The notes: a model not told the origin generated them from the letters alone. DNA of 64,000 nt from Streptomyces sp. ICBB 8177 (GCF_003144095.1 NZ_NSKH01000003.1:382086-446085); one strand, 5' to 3'; counted from the first letter of the stretch, positions 55,870 to 64,000 are shown. Made by a program: numbers and translations.

Positions 55870-57173
55870 CCCTCGGTCCCTCCCCCGTCCGCCGCCCCCT
55901 CGGCGGCCGGCGCCTCGGCGACCGCCTCCTGGAAGCGCAGCACCGCGCTCTCCGCCGCCCGCAGATCGCAGGGCGCGCTCCACAACAGACGCCGTGCCTG
56001 GTCATAGCGTTCCATCAGCAGCGGATCGTCCGCCGTGCCCTGCCGAATGGCCCGCGCCTTGTACGCGTCGAGCCTGCCGCGCAGTTCCGCGCGGACCGCC
56101 AGCGGGGCGGTCACCGCGGTCAACGAGGCCCGTGCGCGCTGGAGTTCCTCGTCGGCCTGCTCCTCCAGGTCGTCAAGGAGCGGGGAGAGCCGGTGCCAGT
56201 GGCCCGCCCGGTGGTAGCCGACCGCGACCGCCAGCCGTTCGTGCAGCGCGGCGGACGGACCGCTCACCGCGGGCACCACGGATCCGGCGATCCTCGCCAG
56301 CACCTCGCCGCGCGCGGACCTCGCCTCGGTCAGCGTGCGGTCGGCCCGCGAGAGCACGTCGCGCAGGCGCATCAACCGGTGCTCGGCGTCCTCCCGGACG
56401 TGCAGCACCGCCTCCACCTCGCGTCGGATGTCCTCCAGTTCGCGTTCCGCCCGCTCGTAGCGCCGGGTGTCGGGGCGGCCGCCGCCCGCCCGGCGGCCCT
56501 TGGCGGGCAGCCAGTACGCCAGCGGGTCGGCGACCACCTCGGCGCGCAGCGCGGCGAGTTCGGCGATCAGTTGCTCCAGGTCGTCCCCGGCCGGGTGCTC
56601 CGACGGCCGTACGCCCACCGACCGGGCCAGCGACTCGACCCTGCGGGCCTCCGCCGACAGCAGGTCGATCCGGGCGGGCAGCGCCGACCACACCGCGTCG
56701 GCCGCCGTGACCACCGCGATGACCTCGGCGTACCAGTCGTTCATCCGCTCGGCCAGCCGCTCCAGGCCGATCGGCTCGGGCAGCAGCACCGGATCTCCCG
56801 GCGCGTCGTGCCCGACGTCCGGCAGGACGCCGCCGGGCACCGTGACGCCGTCGCCGCGCAACGTCCGGGTCAGCCGCGCCAGATCGCCGGACGGCGGCCA
56901 GCGCCGGTCGCCACGCAGCTCGCGGGCGGTGCGCAGGGCGGCGCCGTAGACCTCGAAGTGGTCCCACAGCGCGGGGATCACGGGCTCGACCGACGCCCAG
57001 CGCTCCTTGGTGAGCCCGCTGAGCGCGGTGCCCTCCAGCAGCCTGCGGCCCGCGTGGTCCTGGAGCGCCAGCAGCGAGGCCTCGATCGCCTCGTGCTCGC
57101 TGGCCAGCCGCGCCAGGGCGCGGTCGACCTCCTCCCGGCTCATCACCGGCCCGGTGGATCCCGCCACCGTCAT
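55866..57173 (-). CDS. Coiled-coil protein of the GlnX-GlnH-PknG operon
   Basis: A 435-residue cytoplasmic protein dominated by long charged, Leu-rich helices (EHEAIEASLLALQDHAGRRLLEG, ERAERELEDIRREVEAVLHVREDAEHRLMRLRD) and ending in Ala/Glu-rich sequence. No enzyme motif or membrane segment is seen. The ATG at 57173 follows AAGGGAG, and its stop overlaps the kinase start, so it is made in step with PknG. It is likely a scaffold or adaptor between the membrane relay and the kinase; that is an inference from position. Confidence 0.85.
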   Translation of the reverse strand: MTVAGSTGPVMSREEVDRALARLASEHEAIEASLLALQDHAGRRLLEGTALSGLTKERWASVEPVIPALWDHFEVYGAALRTARELRGDRRWPPSGDLARLTRTLRGDGVTVPGGVLPDVGHDAPGDPVLLPEPIGLERLAERMNDWYAEVIAVVTAADAVWSALPARIDLLSAEARRVESLARSVGVRPSEHPAGDDLEQLIAELAALRAEVVADPLAYWLPAKGRRAGGGRPDTRRYERAERELEDIRREVEAVLHVREDAEHRLMRLRDVLSRADRTLTEARSARGEVLARIAGSVVPAVSGPSAALHERLAVAVGYHRAGHWHRLSPLLDDLEEQADEELQRARASLTAVTAPLAVRAELRGRLDAYKARAIRQGTADDPLLMERYDQARRLLWSAPCDLRAAESAVLRFQEAVAEAPAAEGAADGGGTEG

Positions 57174-57229
57174 CGCACTCCCTTCCCGGCCTCGTCCCCC
57201 GCCCCGGCGGCGTCCGCCGCGCGGCGCGG

Positions 57230-58243
57230 TCAGTCCTCGTAGAGCGGCGCCGGGGGGCCGCTGATCCCCGGCAGGTCGTGCGCGAGCCACTTGTCGTAGG
57301 ACCGCGTCCACGGGCTGTGCGCGCCACCGGCGCGGTAGGCGTCGAGGACGGCGTTGACCCGGCGTATCAGGTCCGTGTCGCCGAGGTTCATCGCCACGCC
57401 GTACGGCTCATGGGTGAGCGGTTGTCCGATCAGATGGACGGCCGGGTCCTGGGCGGCCTGACCTGCGGCGAGCGCGTTGTCCGTCAACACGGCGTCCACC
57501 TGACCGAGTTGAAGCCGCACCAGGCAGTCGATCTGATTGGCGACCAGCACGATCCGGGCGCCGTGCGGCTCGGCACGCAGCAGGGCCTCGCCCGTCGAAC
57601 CGGACGCGGTGCACACCCGCTTCCCCCGCAGGCTGTCGTCGAACCCGGTCACCGTGGTGCCGGTCCTGGGCACCAGCAGCTGCTGGCCCGCCTCGAAGTA
57701 CGCGGTGGAGAACGCCACTTGCCGGATCCGGTCGCAGGTGACCGACATCGTGCGCACCACCATGTCCACCTCGTGCGAACGCACCGCGGGGATGCGCTGG
57801 TCGGTGGGGACGGTGCGGTAGACGATCCTCGGATCGGGGCCAAGGATGTCGCGCGCTATGGCCTTGACCAGGTCGATGTCGAAGCCGACGAGCTGGTTGG
57901 TGTTCGGGTCGCGGTACCCCCACAGGTAACTGTCCTGGTCCACACCGACGACGAGGTAGCCACGCTTCTGGATGCGCCGGACCGCGGGGCCCGCCGCGGA
58001 CGACGGGCGCAGGCTCGCCTCCGGGTGCGCGCACGTCTCGTCGGACGCCGGGCGAGCCCGCGCCACGTCCGGCGCTCCGGGTCCGTCCGCCACGGCCGCC
58101 GTTCCGGCCGGCGCGTCCATGGCGGGCTCGCACGGCACGAGCACCAGCGCCGCGGTCAGCGCGAGCGCGCAGGCACCGGCCATCGCGCCCACACCGCCCC
58201 AGCCGCGCAGCCGCCGCGTCCGCCTCCCGGCCGCACCGCTCAT
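57230..58243 (-). CDS. glnH: Glutamate/amino-acid solute-binding protein (GlnH-like)
   Basis: A periplasmic-binding-type (family 3) protein. A membrane-targeting segment (AMAGACALALTAALVLVP) precedes the ligand domain, which starts IQKRGYLVVGVDQDSYLWGYRDPNTNQLVGFDIDLVKAIA and contains RIPAVRSHEVDMVVRTMSVTCDRIRQVAFSTAYF and RVCTASGSTGEALLRAE. The ATG at 58243 gives a normal signal length. A GTG at 58339 overlaps the previous stop and would add 32 Arg/Gly-rich residues, so the start is uncertain. No permease or ATPase is nearby, so it is more likely a sensor for GlnX than an uptake component. Confidence 0.87.
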   Translation of the reverse strand: MSGAAGRRTRRLRGWGGVGAMAGACALALTAALVLVPCEPAMDAPAGTAAVADGPGAPDVARARPASDETCAHPEASLRPSSAAGPAVRRIQKRGYLVVGVDQDSYLWGYRDPNTNQLVGFDIDLVKAIARDILGPDPRIVYRTVPTDQRIPAVRSHEVDMVVRTMSVTCDRIRQVAFSTAYFEAGQQLLVPRTGTTVTGFDDSLRGKRVCTASGSTGEALLRAEPHGARIVLVANQIDCLVRLQLGQVDAVLTDNALAAGQAAQDPAVHLIGQPLTHEPYGVAMNLGDTDLIRRVNAVLDAYRAGGAHSPWTRSYDKWLAHDLPGISGPPAPLYED

Positions 58244-58335
58244 CGTCGCGTCACCCCGGCCTCCCCGTCGCTCCCGCGTGCCCTGCCGTCCCGTCGCCCC
58301 CATCCCTGTACCCACCTCACCGGTGCTCCCAAAGC

Positions 58336-59829
58336 TCACCGGTACTCCGAAAGCCGCCGGGAGACGCCCATCAGCGAAGCGGCCACGGCCAGCGCCGCGA
58401 GCGCCGCCGCACCCTCGGGCAGCCCGGCCAGCGCGTCCCGCGCGGCACCCGCCGACCGCTGGAACTCACCGGTCTCGTGGTCCAGCGCCTGCCGCAGTCC
58501 CGCGTCCACCGCGTCGAACGACTGGCCCGTCGTCGCCGATATCAGGTGACCGGCCGAGTCCGTGCCGCCGATGGCGCCCGCCACCGCGGAGACGTAGTCG
58601 CCCTTGGTGTCGTCGGCCCGCACGACCTGGTGGCGGGCGCGCCAGGTGACCACGTCGGCGGCCACCGCGCGCACCGGCGCGCGGCCGCCGTTCTCGTCGG
58701 CCAGCGCCAGCGCCCGCCCCAGCAGCCCGCCGTCGCCGCCCGGGCCCGGCCCGGCCAGGTCGGTCATCTCCCGTTCGTAGAGCGTCTCGTACTGGGTGTC
58801 GCCGCCCCGGGCGACCAACGTCAGGTTCTCGTCGCCGCGGGCTTGGAGGGCGTCGATCCGGGCCGCGTCGAGCACGTCGAGGGAGCGCGCGCCGTGCGCC
58901 CAGGAGTCGTGCAGGTCGACGCGCGCGGTCAACTGGCCCCCGGCCAGCCACAGCAGCGCCGCGGCGGTGGCCACGAAGCCCGCCAGCAGGCCCGGGTTGA
59001 ACACCCTGCGGGTGCGCCGGTACAGCCGCCGCTGCGCCCAGGCGAGCGCGGCCAGCGCGACCGCGCCCAGGCAGAGCGCCGCCCAGGGCACCTGCTCGGC
59101 GTGCGCGTAGTCCACGCCGAGGCTGCCGGTCTCGGCCCGGTACAGCTTCTGTGCGGCGGGCAGCAGCGTCCCGGCCATCTGCTCGTTGGCGTAGCGCAGG
59201 TAGGCGCCGCCGAGCGGCAGGCCCTGCCGGTTGTCGGCCCGCGCGGTCTCCACCAGGCCGGTGTAGACCGGCAGTCGCTCGCTCAGCAACGTCACCTGGG
59301 CCTGCCCGAGCGGCGAACCGGCGTTGTGCGCGGCCGCCTTGGCTATCAGCTGCGCGGCGGTGCGCACGTCCGTGCTGTAGCGGCTGGTCACGTCGGCGGG
59401 GGCCGCGCCGCCCACCAGGAAGCCGGTCGCGGCCGTGGTGTCGGCGTCGGCGAGGCTGCGGTAGATCTCGGCCGCGTCGGCGGACAGCGGCTGACTGCTG
59501 GTGGCCACCGCCCGGGCCGCGCCGACGCGTTGCGCGGTCTGCCAGGCGGCGACCGCGCCGAACGCCAGCAGCAGCGCCGCCAGCAGCGTGGCGATCAGCC
59601 GCAGCCGCCCCGGTTCCGTCGTCGCGGCGGCGCGCAGCCGCTCGGCGCGCGCGGCCCACACGGGGCGGCGCGGTGCGGGCAGCCCGGACAAGGCGGTCGG
59701 GCCCACGGGCACCGCACGGCCGCCCGAACCGCGTGACGCCACAAGGCCGTTGCCCGGGGCCGCTGTCGGGCTGCCGCTGGGGGACGCCGCCGGGCCGTCG
59801 TTACCGGCGTGCGTCGGCATGCCTGCCAC
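58336..59829 (-). CDS. glnX: GlnX-like transmembrane sensor/relay protein
   Basis: A 497-residue integral membrane protein with a disordered 60-residue cytoplasmic start. It has one transmembrane helix at about 76-96, an extracellular helical domain (SADAAEIYRSLADADTTAATGFLVGG and following), two helices at about 247-265 and 282-301, a second extracellular domain, and a last helix near 468-487. This four-helix, two-loop layout is that of mycobacterial GlnX, which carries amino-acid signals from GlnH to PknG. The GTG start at 59829 has GGGGGGAGG six bases before it. It is the first gene of the seven-gene operon. Confidence 0.85.
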   Translation of the reverse strand: MAGMPTHAGNDGPAASPSGSPTAAPGNGLVASRGSGGRAVPVGPTALSGLPAPRRPVWAARAERLRAAATTEPGRLRLIATLLAALLLAFGAVAAWQTAQRVGAARAVATSSQPLSADAAEIYRSLADADTTAATGFLVGGAAPADVTSRYSTDVRTAAQLIAKAAAHNAGSPLGQAQVTLLSERLPVYTGLVETARADNRQGLPLGGAYLRYANEQMAGTLLPAAQKLYRAETGSLGVDYAHAEQVPWAALCLGAVALAALAWAQRRLYRRTRRVFNPGLLAGFVATAAALLWLAGGQLTARVDLHDSWAHGARSLDVLDAARIDALQARGDENLTLVARGGDTQYETLYEREMTDLAGPGPGGDGGLLGRALALADENGGRAPVRAVAADVVTWRARHQVVRADDTKGDYVSAVAGAIGGTDSAGHLISATTGQSFDAVDAGLRQALDHETGEFQRSAGAARDALAGLPEGAAALAALAVAASLMGVSRRLSEYR

Positions 59830-60050
59830 CGTGACCCTCCCCCCTGGGCGCCGCCCTCGCCGTCCGCTCCTGCCGAGCGGACGCCGTACCCGTCACTTCT
59901 TACCCAGCAGTATGGCCACCCCCACTGACATCCTCCTAGGCATTTCCGTGATCTTGCCCGGAACGCACGGCCGCGCCCCGGCACGCGACCCGGCACGACG
60001 CCCGCGGGACGCCCCGTGGCGTGGCCACCGAGCGGCACCCCCGATCGGGG
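59830..60050. other. Promoter region of the glnX operon, no gene
   Basis: GC-rich sequence without a credible gene. The leftward operon promoter must lie here or in the repeat array just to the right. Confidence 0.4.
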
Positions 60051-60154
60051 ACCGACGAGCAGGACCACCGAGCAGGATCACAGAGCAGGACCACCGAGCA
60101 GGACCACCGAGCAGGATCACAGAGCAGGACCACCGAGCAGGACCACCGAGCAGG
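60051..60154. repeat. 13-bp tandem repeat, eight units, with 39-bp higher order
   Basis: After a degenerate first unit, seven units follow without gaps from 60064. Five are ACCACCGAGCAGG and two (60077-60089 and 60116-60128) are ATCACAGAGCAGG. The order A-B-A-A-B-A-A gives an exact 39-bp period. It ends 13 bases before the amidohydrolase start. The frame is open through the array, giving a 13-residue peptide repeat if read from an ATG at 60021. Confidence 0.92.
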
Positions 60155-60167
60155 ACGGAGACGGCCG

Positions 60168-61094
60168 ATGGCGGTGCGGGACCCGGGCGAGGACGACGCC
60201 CAGCGCGAGCGCGACGACGCTCAGCGCGACCGTGTGGGCGCGTTCCTGCGGGCGGCCGGCCTGACCTCGCTGGTCGACGTGCACACCCATTTCATGCCCG
60301 AACGCGTCCTGGCGAAGGTCCGGGCGTACTTCGACGCCGCGGGGCCGCTGATCGGGCGGGAGTGGCCGATCGCCTACCGCGAGGACGAGGAGACGCGGCT
60401 GGCGATCCTGCGCGGCTTCGGCGTGCGGGCGTTCACCTCGATGATCTACCCGCACAAACCCGGCATGGCCGCCTGGCTCAACGACTGGGCCGCCGGGTTC
60501 GCCGACCGCGTGCCGGACTGCCTGCACACCGCGACCCTGTATCCGGAGCCGGGCGTCGCCGGATACGTGCGCGAGGCGCTGGAGTCGGGGGCGCGGGTGT
60601 TCAAGGCGCACCTCCAGGTCGGCGACTACGACCCCGGCGATCCGTTGCTGGACGGCGCGTGGGGGCTGCTGGAGGACAGCGGCACGCCGGTCGTCACGCA
60701 CTGCGGTTCGGGCCCCGCGCCGGGCAGGTTCACCGGGCCGGGGCCGATGCGCGCGCTGCTGGCCAGGCATCCGCGGCTGCCGGTGATCGTGGCCCACCTC
60801 GGCATGCCGCAGTACGCGGACTTCCTCGCGCTGGCCGAGCGGTACGAGCACGTCCGGCTGGACACCACGATGGCGTTCACGGACTTCGCCGAGCGCACGA
60901 CGCCGTTCCCGCGCGACCTGCTGCCGAGGCTCGCGGCGCTGGGCGACCGCGTGCTGTTCGGCAGCGACTTCCCCAACATCCCCTATCCGTACGCCCACGC
61001 GCTTCAGGCGCTGGCCCGCCTCGACCTCGGCGACGCGTGGCTGCACGCGGTCTGCCACGACAACGCGGCACGGCTGTTCGGGATCAAGGGCTGA
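60168..61094 (+). CDS. Amidohydrolase-superfamily metal-dependent hydrolase
   Basis: A 308-residue TIM-barrel hydrolase of the amidohydrolase 2 (ACMSD-like) type. The metal motif VDVHTHFMP is near residue 35, FKAHLQVGDYDP gives the strand-4 region, VTHCGSG and VAHLGMPQY carry further His ligands, and LFGSDFPNIPYP holds the catalytic Asp. Members hydrolyse or decarboxylate small molecules; the substrate here is unknown. The ATG at 60168 follows GGAG. An in-frame ATG at 60021 would translate the whole 13-bp repeat array and is judged unlikely. It converges on the sugar operon. Confidence 0.9.
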   Translation: MAVRDPGEDDAQRERDDAQRDRVGAFLRAAGLTSLVDVHTHFMPERVLAKVRAYFDAAGPLIGREWPIAYREDEETRLAILRGFGVRAFTSMIYPHKPGMAAWLNDWAAGFADRVPDCLHTATLYPEPGVAGYVREALESGARVFKAHLQVGDYDPGDPLLDGAWGLLEDSGTPVVTHCGSGPAPGRFTGPGPMRALLARHPRLPVIVAHLGMPQYADFLALAERYEHVRLDTTMAFTDFAERTTPFPRDLLPRLAALGDRVLFGSDFPNIPYPYAHALQALARLDLGDAWLHAVCHDNAARLFGIKG

Positions 61095-61107
61095 AGGCGG
61101 CGGGGTC

Positions 61108-61149
61108 GCCGGACGCCGCCGCTCCCCCCACGGGGCGACGGCGTCCGGC
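61108..61149. terminator. Bidirectional terminator hairpin
   Basis: GCCGGACGCCG and CGGCGTCCGGC form a perfect 11-bp stem with a 20-base loop, 14 bases past the amidohydrolase stop and 41 bases past the kinase stop on the other strand. Confidence 0.75.
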
Positions 61150-61189
61150 GGCCTGGAGGGCGCTCACGGCCCACGGCGGCCCCGGGACC

Positions 61190-62257
61190 TCAACACCCCG
61201 CCGTATCAACCGCGTCGGCGGGCGCGTCGGCGCCGAAGTGCTCGCGCAGCCGTGCCGAGGCAGCCGGGCCCGCGCCCACCCGGTCCATCCCCAGCAGCGC
61301 CGCCCCCAGCACCGGCGGCGCGCTGACCACCCGGGCCACCGCCCGCGGCGCCACCGCCGCCAGCCGGGCGGCGACGTCGTCCAGCAGCAGCGGGTGCCGG
61401 GCCGCCAGCACGCCGCCGCCCAGCACCACCACCGCGTCGGACTCCAGCAGGTCCAGCCTGCGCAGCGCCACCCGCGCCAGCGCCGTGATCTCCTGTGCCT
61501 GCCGCTCCACGATGCGCCGGGCGACCGGGTCGCCGCCGTCCGCGACGCGGAAGAGCACCGGCACGAGTTCGTGCCGGGCGGCCGCCGGGACCACCTCCAG
61601 GTGCAGCGCCTCGATCAGCGCGTACATCGAGGACAGGCCGAAGTGGGCGGGCAGCGCGGTGGCCAGCGCGGTCGGCTCGCCGCGCCCGTCCTCGGCACGC
61701 GCCGCCCACCACAGCGCCTCCTCCGACAGGTACGCGCCGCCTCCCCAGTCGCCGGAGATCCGGCCGACGGCGGGGAAGCGCGCGGTGCGCCCGTCGGGCA
61801 GCATGCCCACGCAGTTGATGCCCGCCCCGCACACCACGGCGACGCCGCGCGGCTCGGCCACCCCGGCCCGCAGGATCGCGAAGGTGTCGTTGGCGACGTG
61901 GGTGCGCCGTCCCCAGCCGTAGGCGCGCAGGGCGAGTTCGAGCTGCTGCTCCTCCACGGGGAAGTCGGCGTTGGCCAGGCACGCGCAGACCTGCTCGACC
62001 AGCGGCGGCGCGTCCACCGCGATCCCGGCCTCGTGCGCGGCGAGCGCCACCAGCGGGGCGAGCCCGGCGACCGCCTCGGCCACGCCGACCACCGGGGGCT
62101 GGAAGCCGCCGCCGCGGGCGGTGCCGAGCACGGTGCCGTCGGCTGCGACGATGGCCACGTCGGTCTTGCTGTTGCCCGCGTCGATCGCCAGCACGCCGCC
62201 CGGCACGGCCGGCCGCTCGGAGGGCGCCGACGGCGGACGGGAAGGGGTCAGGCCCAC
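61190..62257 (-). CDS. BadF/BadG-type sugar kinase (N-acetylglucosamine kinase-like)
   Basis: A 355-residue ASKHA-fold kinase. The phosphate-1 motif LAIDAGNSKTDVAIVAADG is near residue 22, VANDTFAILRAG supplies the catalytic Asp, VVCGAGINCVG gives phosphate-2, and DAVVVLGGGVLAARHPLLL the adenosine-binding region. This is the BadF/BadG/BcrA family branch that contains GlcNAc kinases. The GTG at 62257 overlaps the end of the GH4 gene by ten bases. It may phosphorylate the sugar freed by, or supplied to, the neighbouring glycosidase. Confidence 0.88.
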   Translation of the reverse strand: MGLTPSRPPSAPSERPAVPGGVLAIDAGNSKTDVAIVAADGTVLGTARGGGFQPPVVGVAEAVAGLAPLVALAAHEAGIAVDAPPLVEQVCACLANADFPVEEQQLELALRAYGWGRRTHVANDTFAILRAGVAEPRGVAVVCGAGINCVGMLPDGRTARFPAVGRISGDWGGGAYLSEEALWWAARAEDGRGEPTALATALPAHFGLSSMYALIEALHLEVVPAAARHELVPVLFRVADGGDPVARRIVERQAQEITALARVALRRLDLLESDAVVVLGGGVLAARHPLLLDDVAARLAAVAPRAVARVVSAPPVLGAALLGMDRVGAGPAASARLREHFGADAPADAVDTAGC

Positions 62258-63510
62258 GCCAGGTGCTCCCGGTTGTGCGCGATCAACTGGTCCGTCAGCG
62301 CCTCGGCGTACGCGTACTGGCCGATCAACGGGTGGGCGAGCAGGGCCCGGAAGACCCGCTCGCGCCCGCCGCGCAGCGCCGCGTCCAGCGCCAGGTCCTC
62401 GTACGCCGTGACGCCCGCGACCAGTCCCGCGTACAGCGGGTCGAGCGCGGGTACCGGCAGCGGCGCCACCCCCTCGGCGCCCACCGTCGCCTGTGTCTCG
62501 ATGACCGCGTCGTCGGGCAGGAAGGGCAGCGTGCCGTTGTTGAACGCGTTGACCACCTGGACGTCGCCGGTACCGCGCAGCAGGGACGAGGCGAGGGCGA
62601 CGGCGGCCTCGGAGTAGAACGCGCCGCCGCGCTTGGCCAGCAGGTCCGGCTTGGTGTCCAGCGCGGGGTCGGCGTACAGGGCGAGCAGTTCGCGTTCCAT
62701 CGCGGCGACCTCGGCGGCCCGTGACGGCTTCTGGCGCAGTTCGCCCACCACCTCGTCGTGCGCGTAGTAGTAGCGCAGGTAGTACGAGGGCACCACGCCG
62801 AGCCGCTCCAGCAGGGGGCGCGGCAGGCTCAGGTCGGCGGCGACCGCGTCCCCGTGCTCGGCGAGCAGCCTGGGCAGCACGTCCTCGCCGCCCGGGCCGC
62901 CGAGCCGCACCCCCAGCTCCCAGGTGAGGTGGTTGAGGCCCACGTGGTCCAGGTGCACGTCGGCGGGCGCGACGTCCAGCAGCGCGGCGAACCTGCGCTG
63001 GAAGCCGATCGCCACGTTGCACAGCCCCACCGCGCGGTGCCCGGCCTTCAGCAGCGCGCGGGTGACGATGCCGACCGGATTGGTGAAGTCGACGATCCAC
63101 GCGTCGGGCGCCGCCCGGCGGACCCGGTCGGCGATGTCCAGCACCACCGGGACCGTGCGCAGCGCCTTCGCGAGGCCGCCCGCGCCGGTGGTCTCCTGGC
63201 CGACGCAGCCGCACTCCAGCGGCCAGGTCTCGTCCTGCTGCCTGGCCGCCTGGCCGCCGACGCGCAGTTGCAGCAGCACCGCGTCGGCGCCCGCGACGCC
63301 GGCGTCCAGGTCGCCGGTGGTCACGACGCGGCCGGGGTGGCCCTGGCGGGCGAAGATCCGCCGGGCCAGTGCCCCGATCAGCTCCAGCCGGTCGGCGGCC
63401 GGGTCGATCAGCGTCAGCTCCTCGATGGGCAGCGTCTCGCGCAACCGGGCGAAACCGTCGATGAGTTCGGGGGTGTAGGTGGAACCGCCCCCTACTACGG
63501 CGAGCTTCAT
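62248..63510 (-). CDS. Family 4 glycosidase (6-phospho-beta-glucosidase type)
   Basis: A 420-residue GH4 enzyme, which cleaves by NAD- and metal-dependent redox chemistry. The NAD motif VVGGGSTYTPELIDGFARL is at the start, with LLQLRVGGQAARQQDETWPLECGCVGQETTGAGGLAKALRT, a subfamily-typical active-site strand, WIVDFTNPVGIVTRAL, and GLCNVAIGFQRRF, whose Cys is the expected metal ligand, plus DHVGLNHLTW. These fit 6-phospho-beta-glucosidase best. The ATG overlaps the permease stop by one base (TGATG). Confidence 0.93.
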   Translation of the reverse strand: MKLAVVGGGSTYTPELIDGFARLRETLPIEELTLIDPAADRLELIGALARRIFARQGHPGRVVTTGDLDAGVAGADAVLLQLRVGGQAARQQDETWPLECGCVGQETTGAGGLAKALRTVPVVLDIADRVRRAAPDAWIVDFTNPVGIVTRALLKAGHRAVGLCNVAIGFQRRFAALLDVAPADVHLDHVGLNHLTWELGVRLGGPGGEDVLPRLLAEHGDAVAADLSLPRPLLERLGVVPSYYLRYYYAHDEVVGELRQKPSRAAEVAAMERELLALYADPALDTKPDLLAKRGGAFYSEAAVALASSLLRGTGDVQVVNAFNNGTLPFLPDDAVIETQATVGAEGVAPLPVPALDPLYAGLVAGVTAYEDLALDAALRGGRERVFRALLAHPLIGQYAYAEALTDQLIAHNREHLAWA

Positions 63511-64000
63511 CAGCCCTTCACTCCTGTCAGTGTGACGCCTTCGACGAACGCCTTCTGGGCGAAGAAGAAGACGATGATCACCGGTGCCATCACGAGCATC
63601 GTGGCCGCCATGGTGAGGTTCCAGCTGGTCTGGTGGGCGCCCTTGAACGACTCCAGTCCGTAACTGAGCGTCCAGGCCGCGGGGTTCTCGCTCGCGTAGA
63701 TCTGCGGGCCGAAGTAGTCGTTCCAGCAGTAGAAGAACTGGAAGAGCGCCACGGCCGCGATCGCGGGCCTGGCCATCGGCAGGATCACCCGCAGCAGGGT
63801 GCGCAGCTCACCGCAGCCGTCCACGCGGGCGGCGTCCACGTACTCGTTCGGGATGGTCACCAGGAACTGCCGCAGCAGGAAGATGGTGAACGCGTCGCCG
63901 AACGCCATCGGGATGATCAGCGGCCACAGGGTGCCGGTCAGGTGCATCTGGTTGGCCCAGAACAGGTACATCGGCACGATGACCACCTGCGGCGGCAGCA
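63510..64000 (-). CDS. Carbohydrate ABC transporter permease, partial
   Basis: The C-terminal 163 or so residues of a MalG-type inner-membrane permease; its N-terminus lies beyond the window end. The EAA loop EYVDAARVDGCGELRTLLRVILPMARPAI, which docks the ATPase, is complete. Hydrophobic helices are seen at FFYCWNDYFGPQIY and LVMAPVIIVFFFAQKAF, and the protein ends VEGVTLTGVKG. It is the promoter-proximal member seen here of the permease, GH4 glycosidase and kinase operon, so it imports the glycoside used by them. Confidence 0.92.
   Translation of the reverse strand, partial: LPPQVVIVPMYLFWANQMHLTGTLWPLIIPMAFGDAFTIFLLRQFLVTIPNEYVDAARVDGCGELRTLLRVILPMARPAIAAVALFQFFYCWNDYFGPQIYASENPAAWTLSYGLESFKGAHQTSWNLTMAATMLVMAPVIIVFFFAQKAFVEGVTLTGVKG

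Noticed and set aside
60021..60167. N-terminal extension of the amidohydrolase through the 13-bp repeats
   Set aside because: No ribosome site precedes the ATG at 60021, and GGAG with normal spacing marks the ATG at 60168, just before the conserved fold.

Overview
The window is high-GC (well above 70 %) with the GTG/TTG starts, GTGA and ATGA gene overlaps, gene content and gene order of a Streptomyces chromosome arm close to the core. It carries glmS, a leucine-catabolism operon, agmatinase, citrate synthase, the sporulation dynamin pair, a second single-stranded DNA-binding protein and the ABC-F protein EttA. I see no insertion sequence, prophage, CRISPR array, rRNA or antibiotic cluster. 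Species identity cannot be fixed from the sequence alone.

Region by region. 1-3300: a universal stress protein, glmS and a small conserved gene behind a perfect 20-bp palindrome. 3331-12176: a four-gene leucine/isovalerate degradation operon (acyl-CoA dehydrogenase, HMG-CoA lyase, methylcrotonyl-CoA carboxylase alpha and beta) transcribed away from a TetR regulator; two matched operator-like sites lie between them. A second acyl-CoA dehydrogenase and a TesB thioesterase follow. 12181-15830: a phosphatase-like protein, then a PucR regulator divergent from agmatinase, with a 60-bp dyad between them. 15985-22193: a double-length ABC exporter, a lipoprotein, a sugar isomerase and a MarR-GNAT fusion that looks frameshifted near its start. 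22315-28735: an uncharacterised sugar-catabolic locus (LacI regulator, Gfo/Idh/MocA oxidoreductase, DUF993 lyase-like protein, TIM-barrel isomerase, PfkB kinase). It contains a 770-base gene-free stretch with G-rich repeats and a possible small RNA.

28736-47977: RecD2-like helicase, citrate synthase, a short-chain dehydrogenase, a copper chaperone behind a CsoR-type operator, a DedA protein, an HTH protein, a TetR/DUF4865 pair, tRNA-Arg(UCU), dynA-dynB, about 1 kb of degenerate minisatellites, ssbB, a TQXA thioester surface protein with an LAETG sortase signal, ettA, a thioesterase and a hypothetical protein. 47998-50227: a truncated globin, a protein-isoaspartate-type methyltransferase and a secreted lamin-tail protein.

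50323-59829 is the most interesting block: one leftward operon reading GlnX-like membrane protein, GlnH-like solute-binding protein, coiled-coil protein, PknG-like kinase, PP2C phosphatase, a short protein that looks like a VWA-domain protein with its VWA domain removed, and an FHA protein. It reads as a complete amino-acid-sensing phosphorylation pathway: sensor, transmembrane relay, kinase, phosphatase and phosphopeptide-binding effector.

60051-64000: a 13-bp tandem repeat in front of an amidohydrolase, then a sugar-uptake and catabolic operon (ABC permease cut by the window end, GH4 glycosidase, BadF-type sugar kinase).
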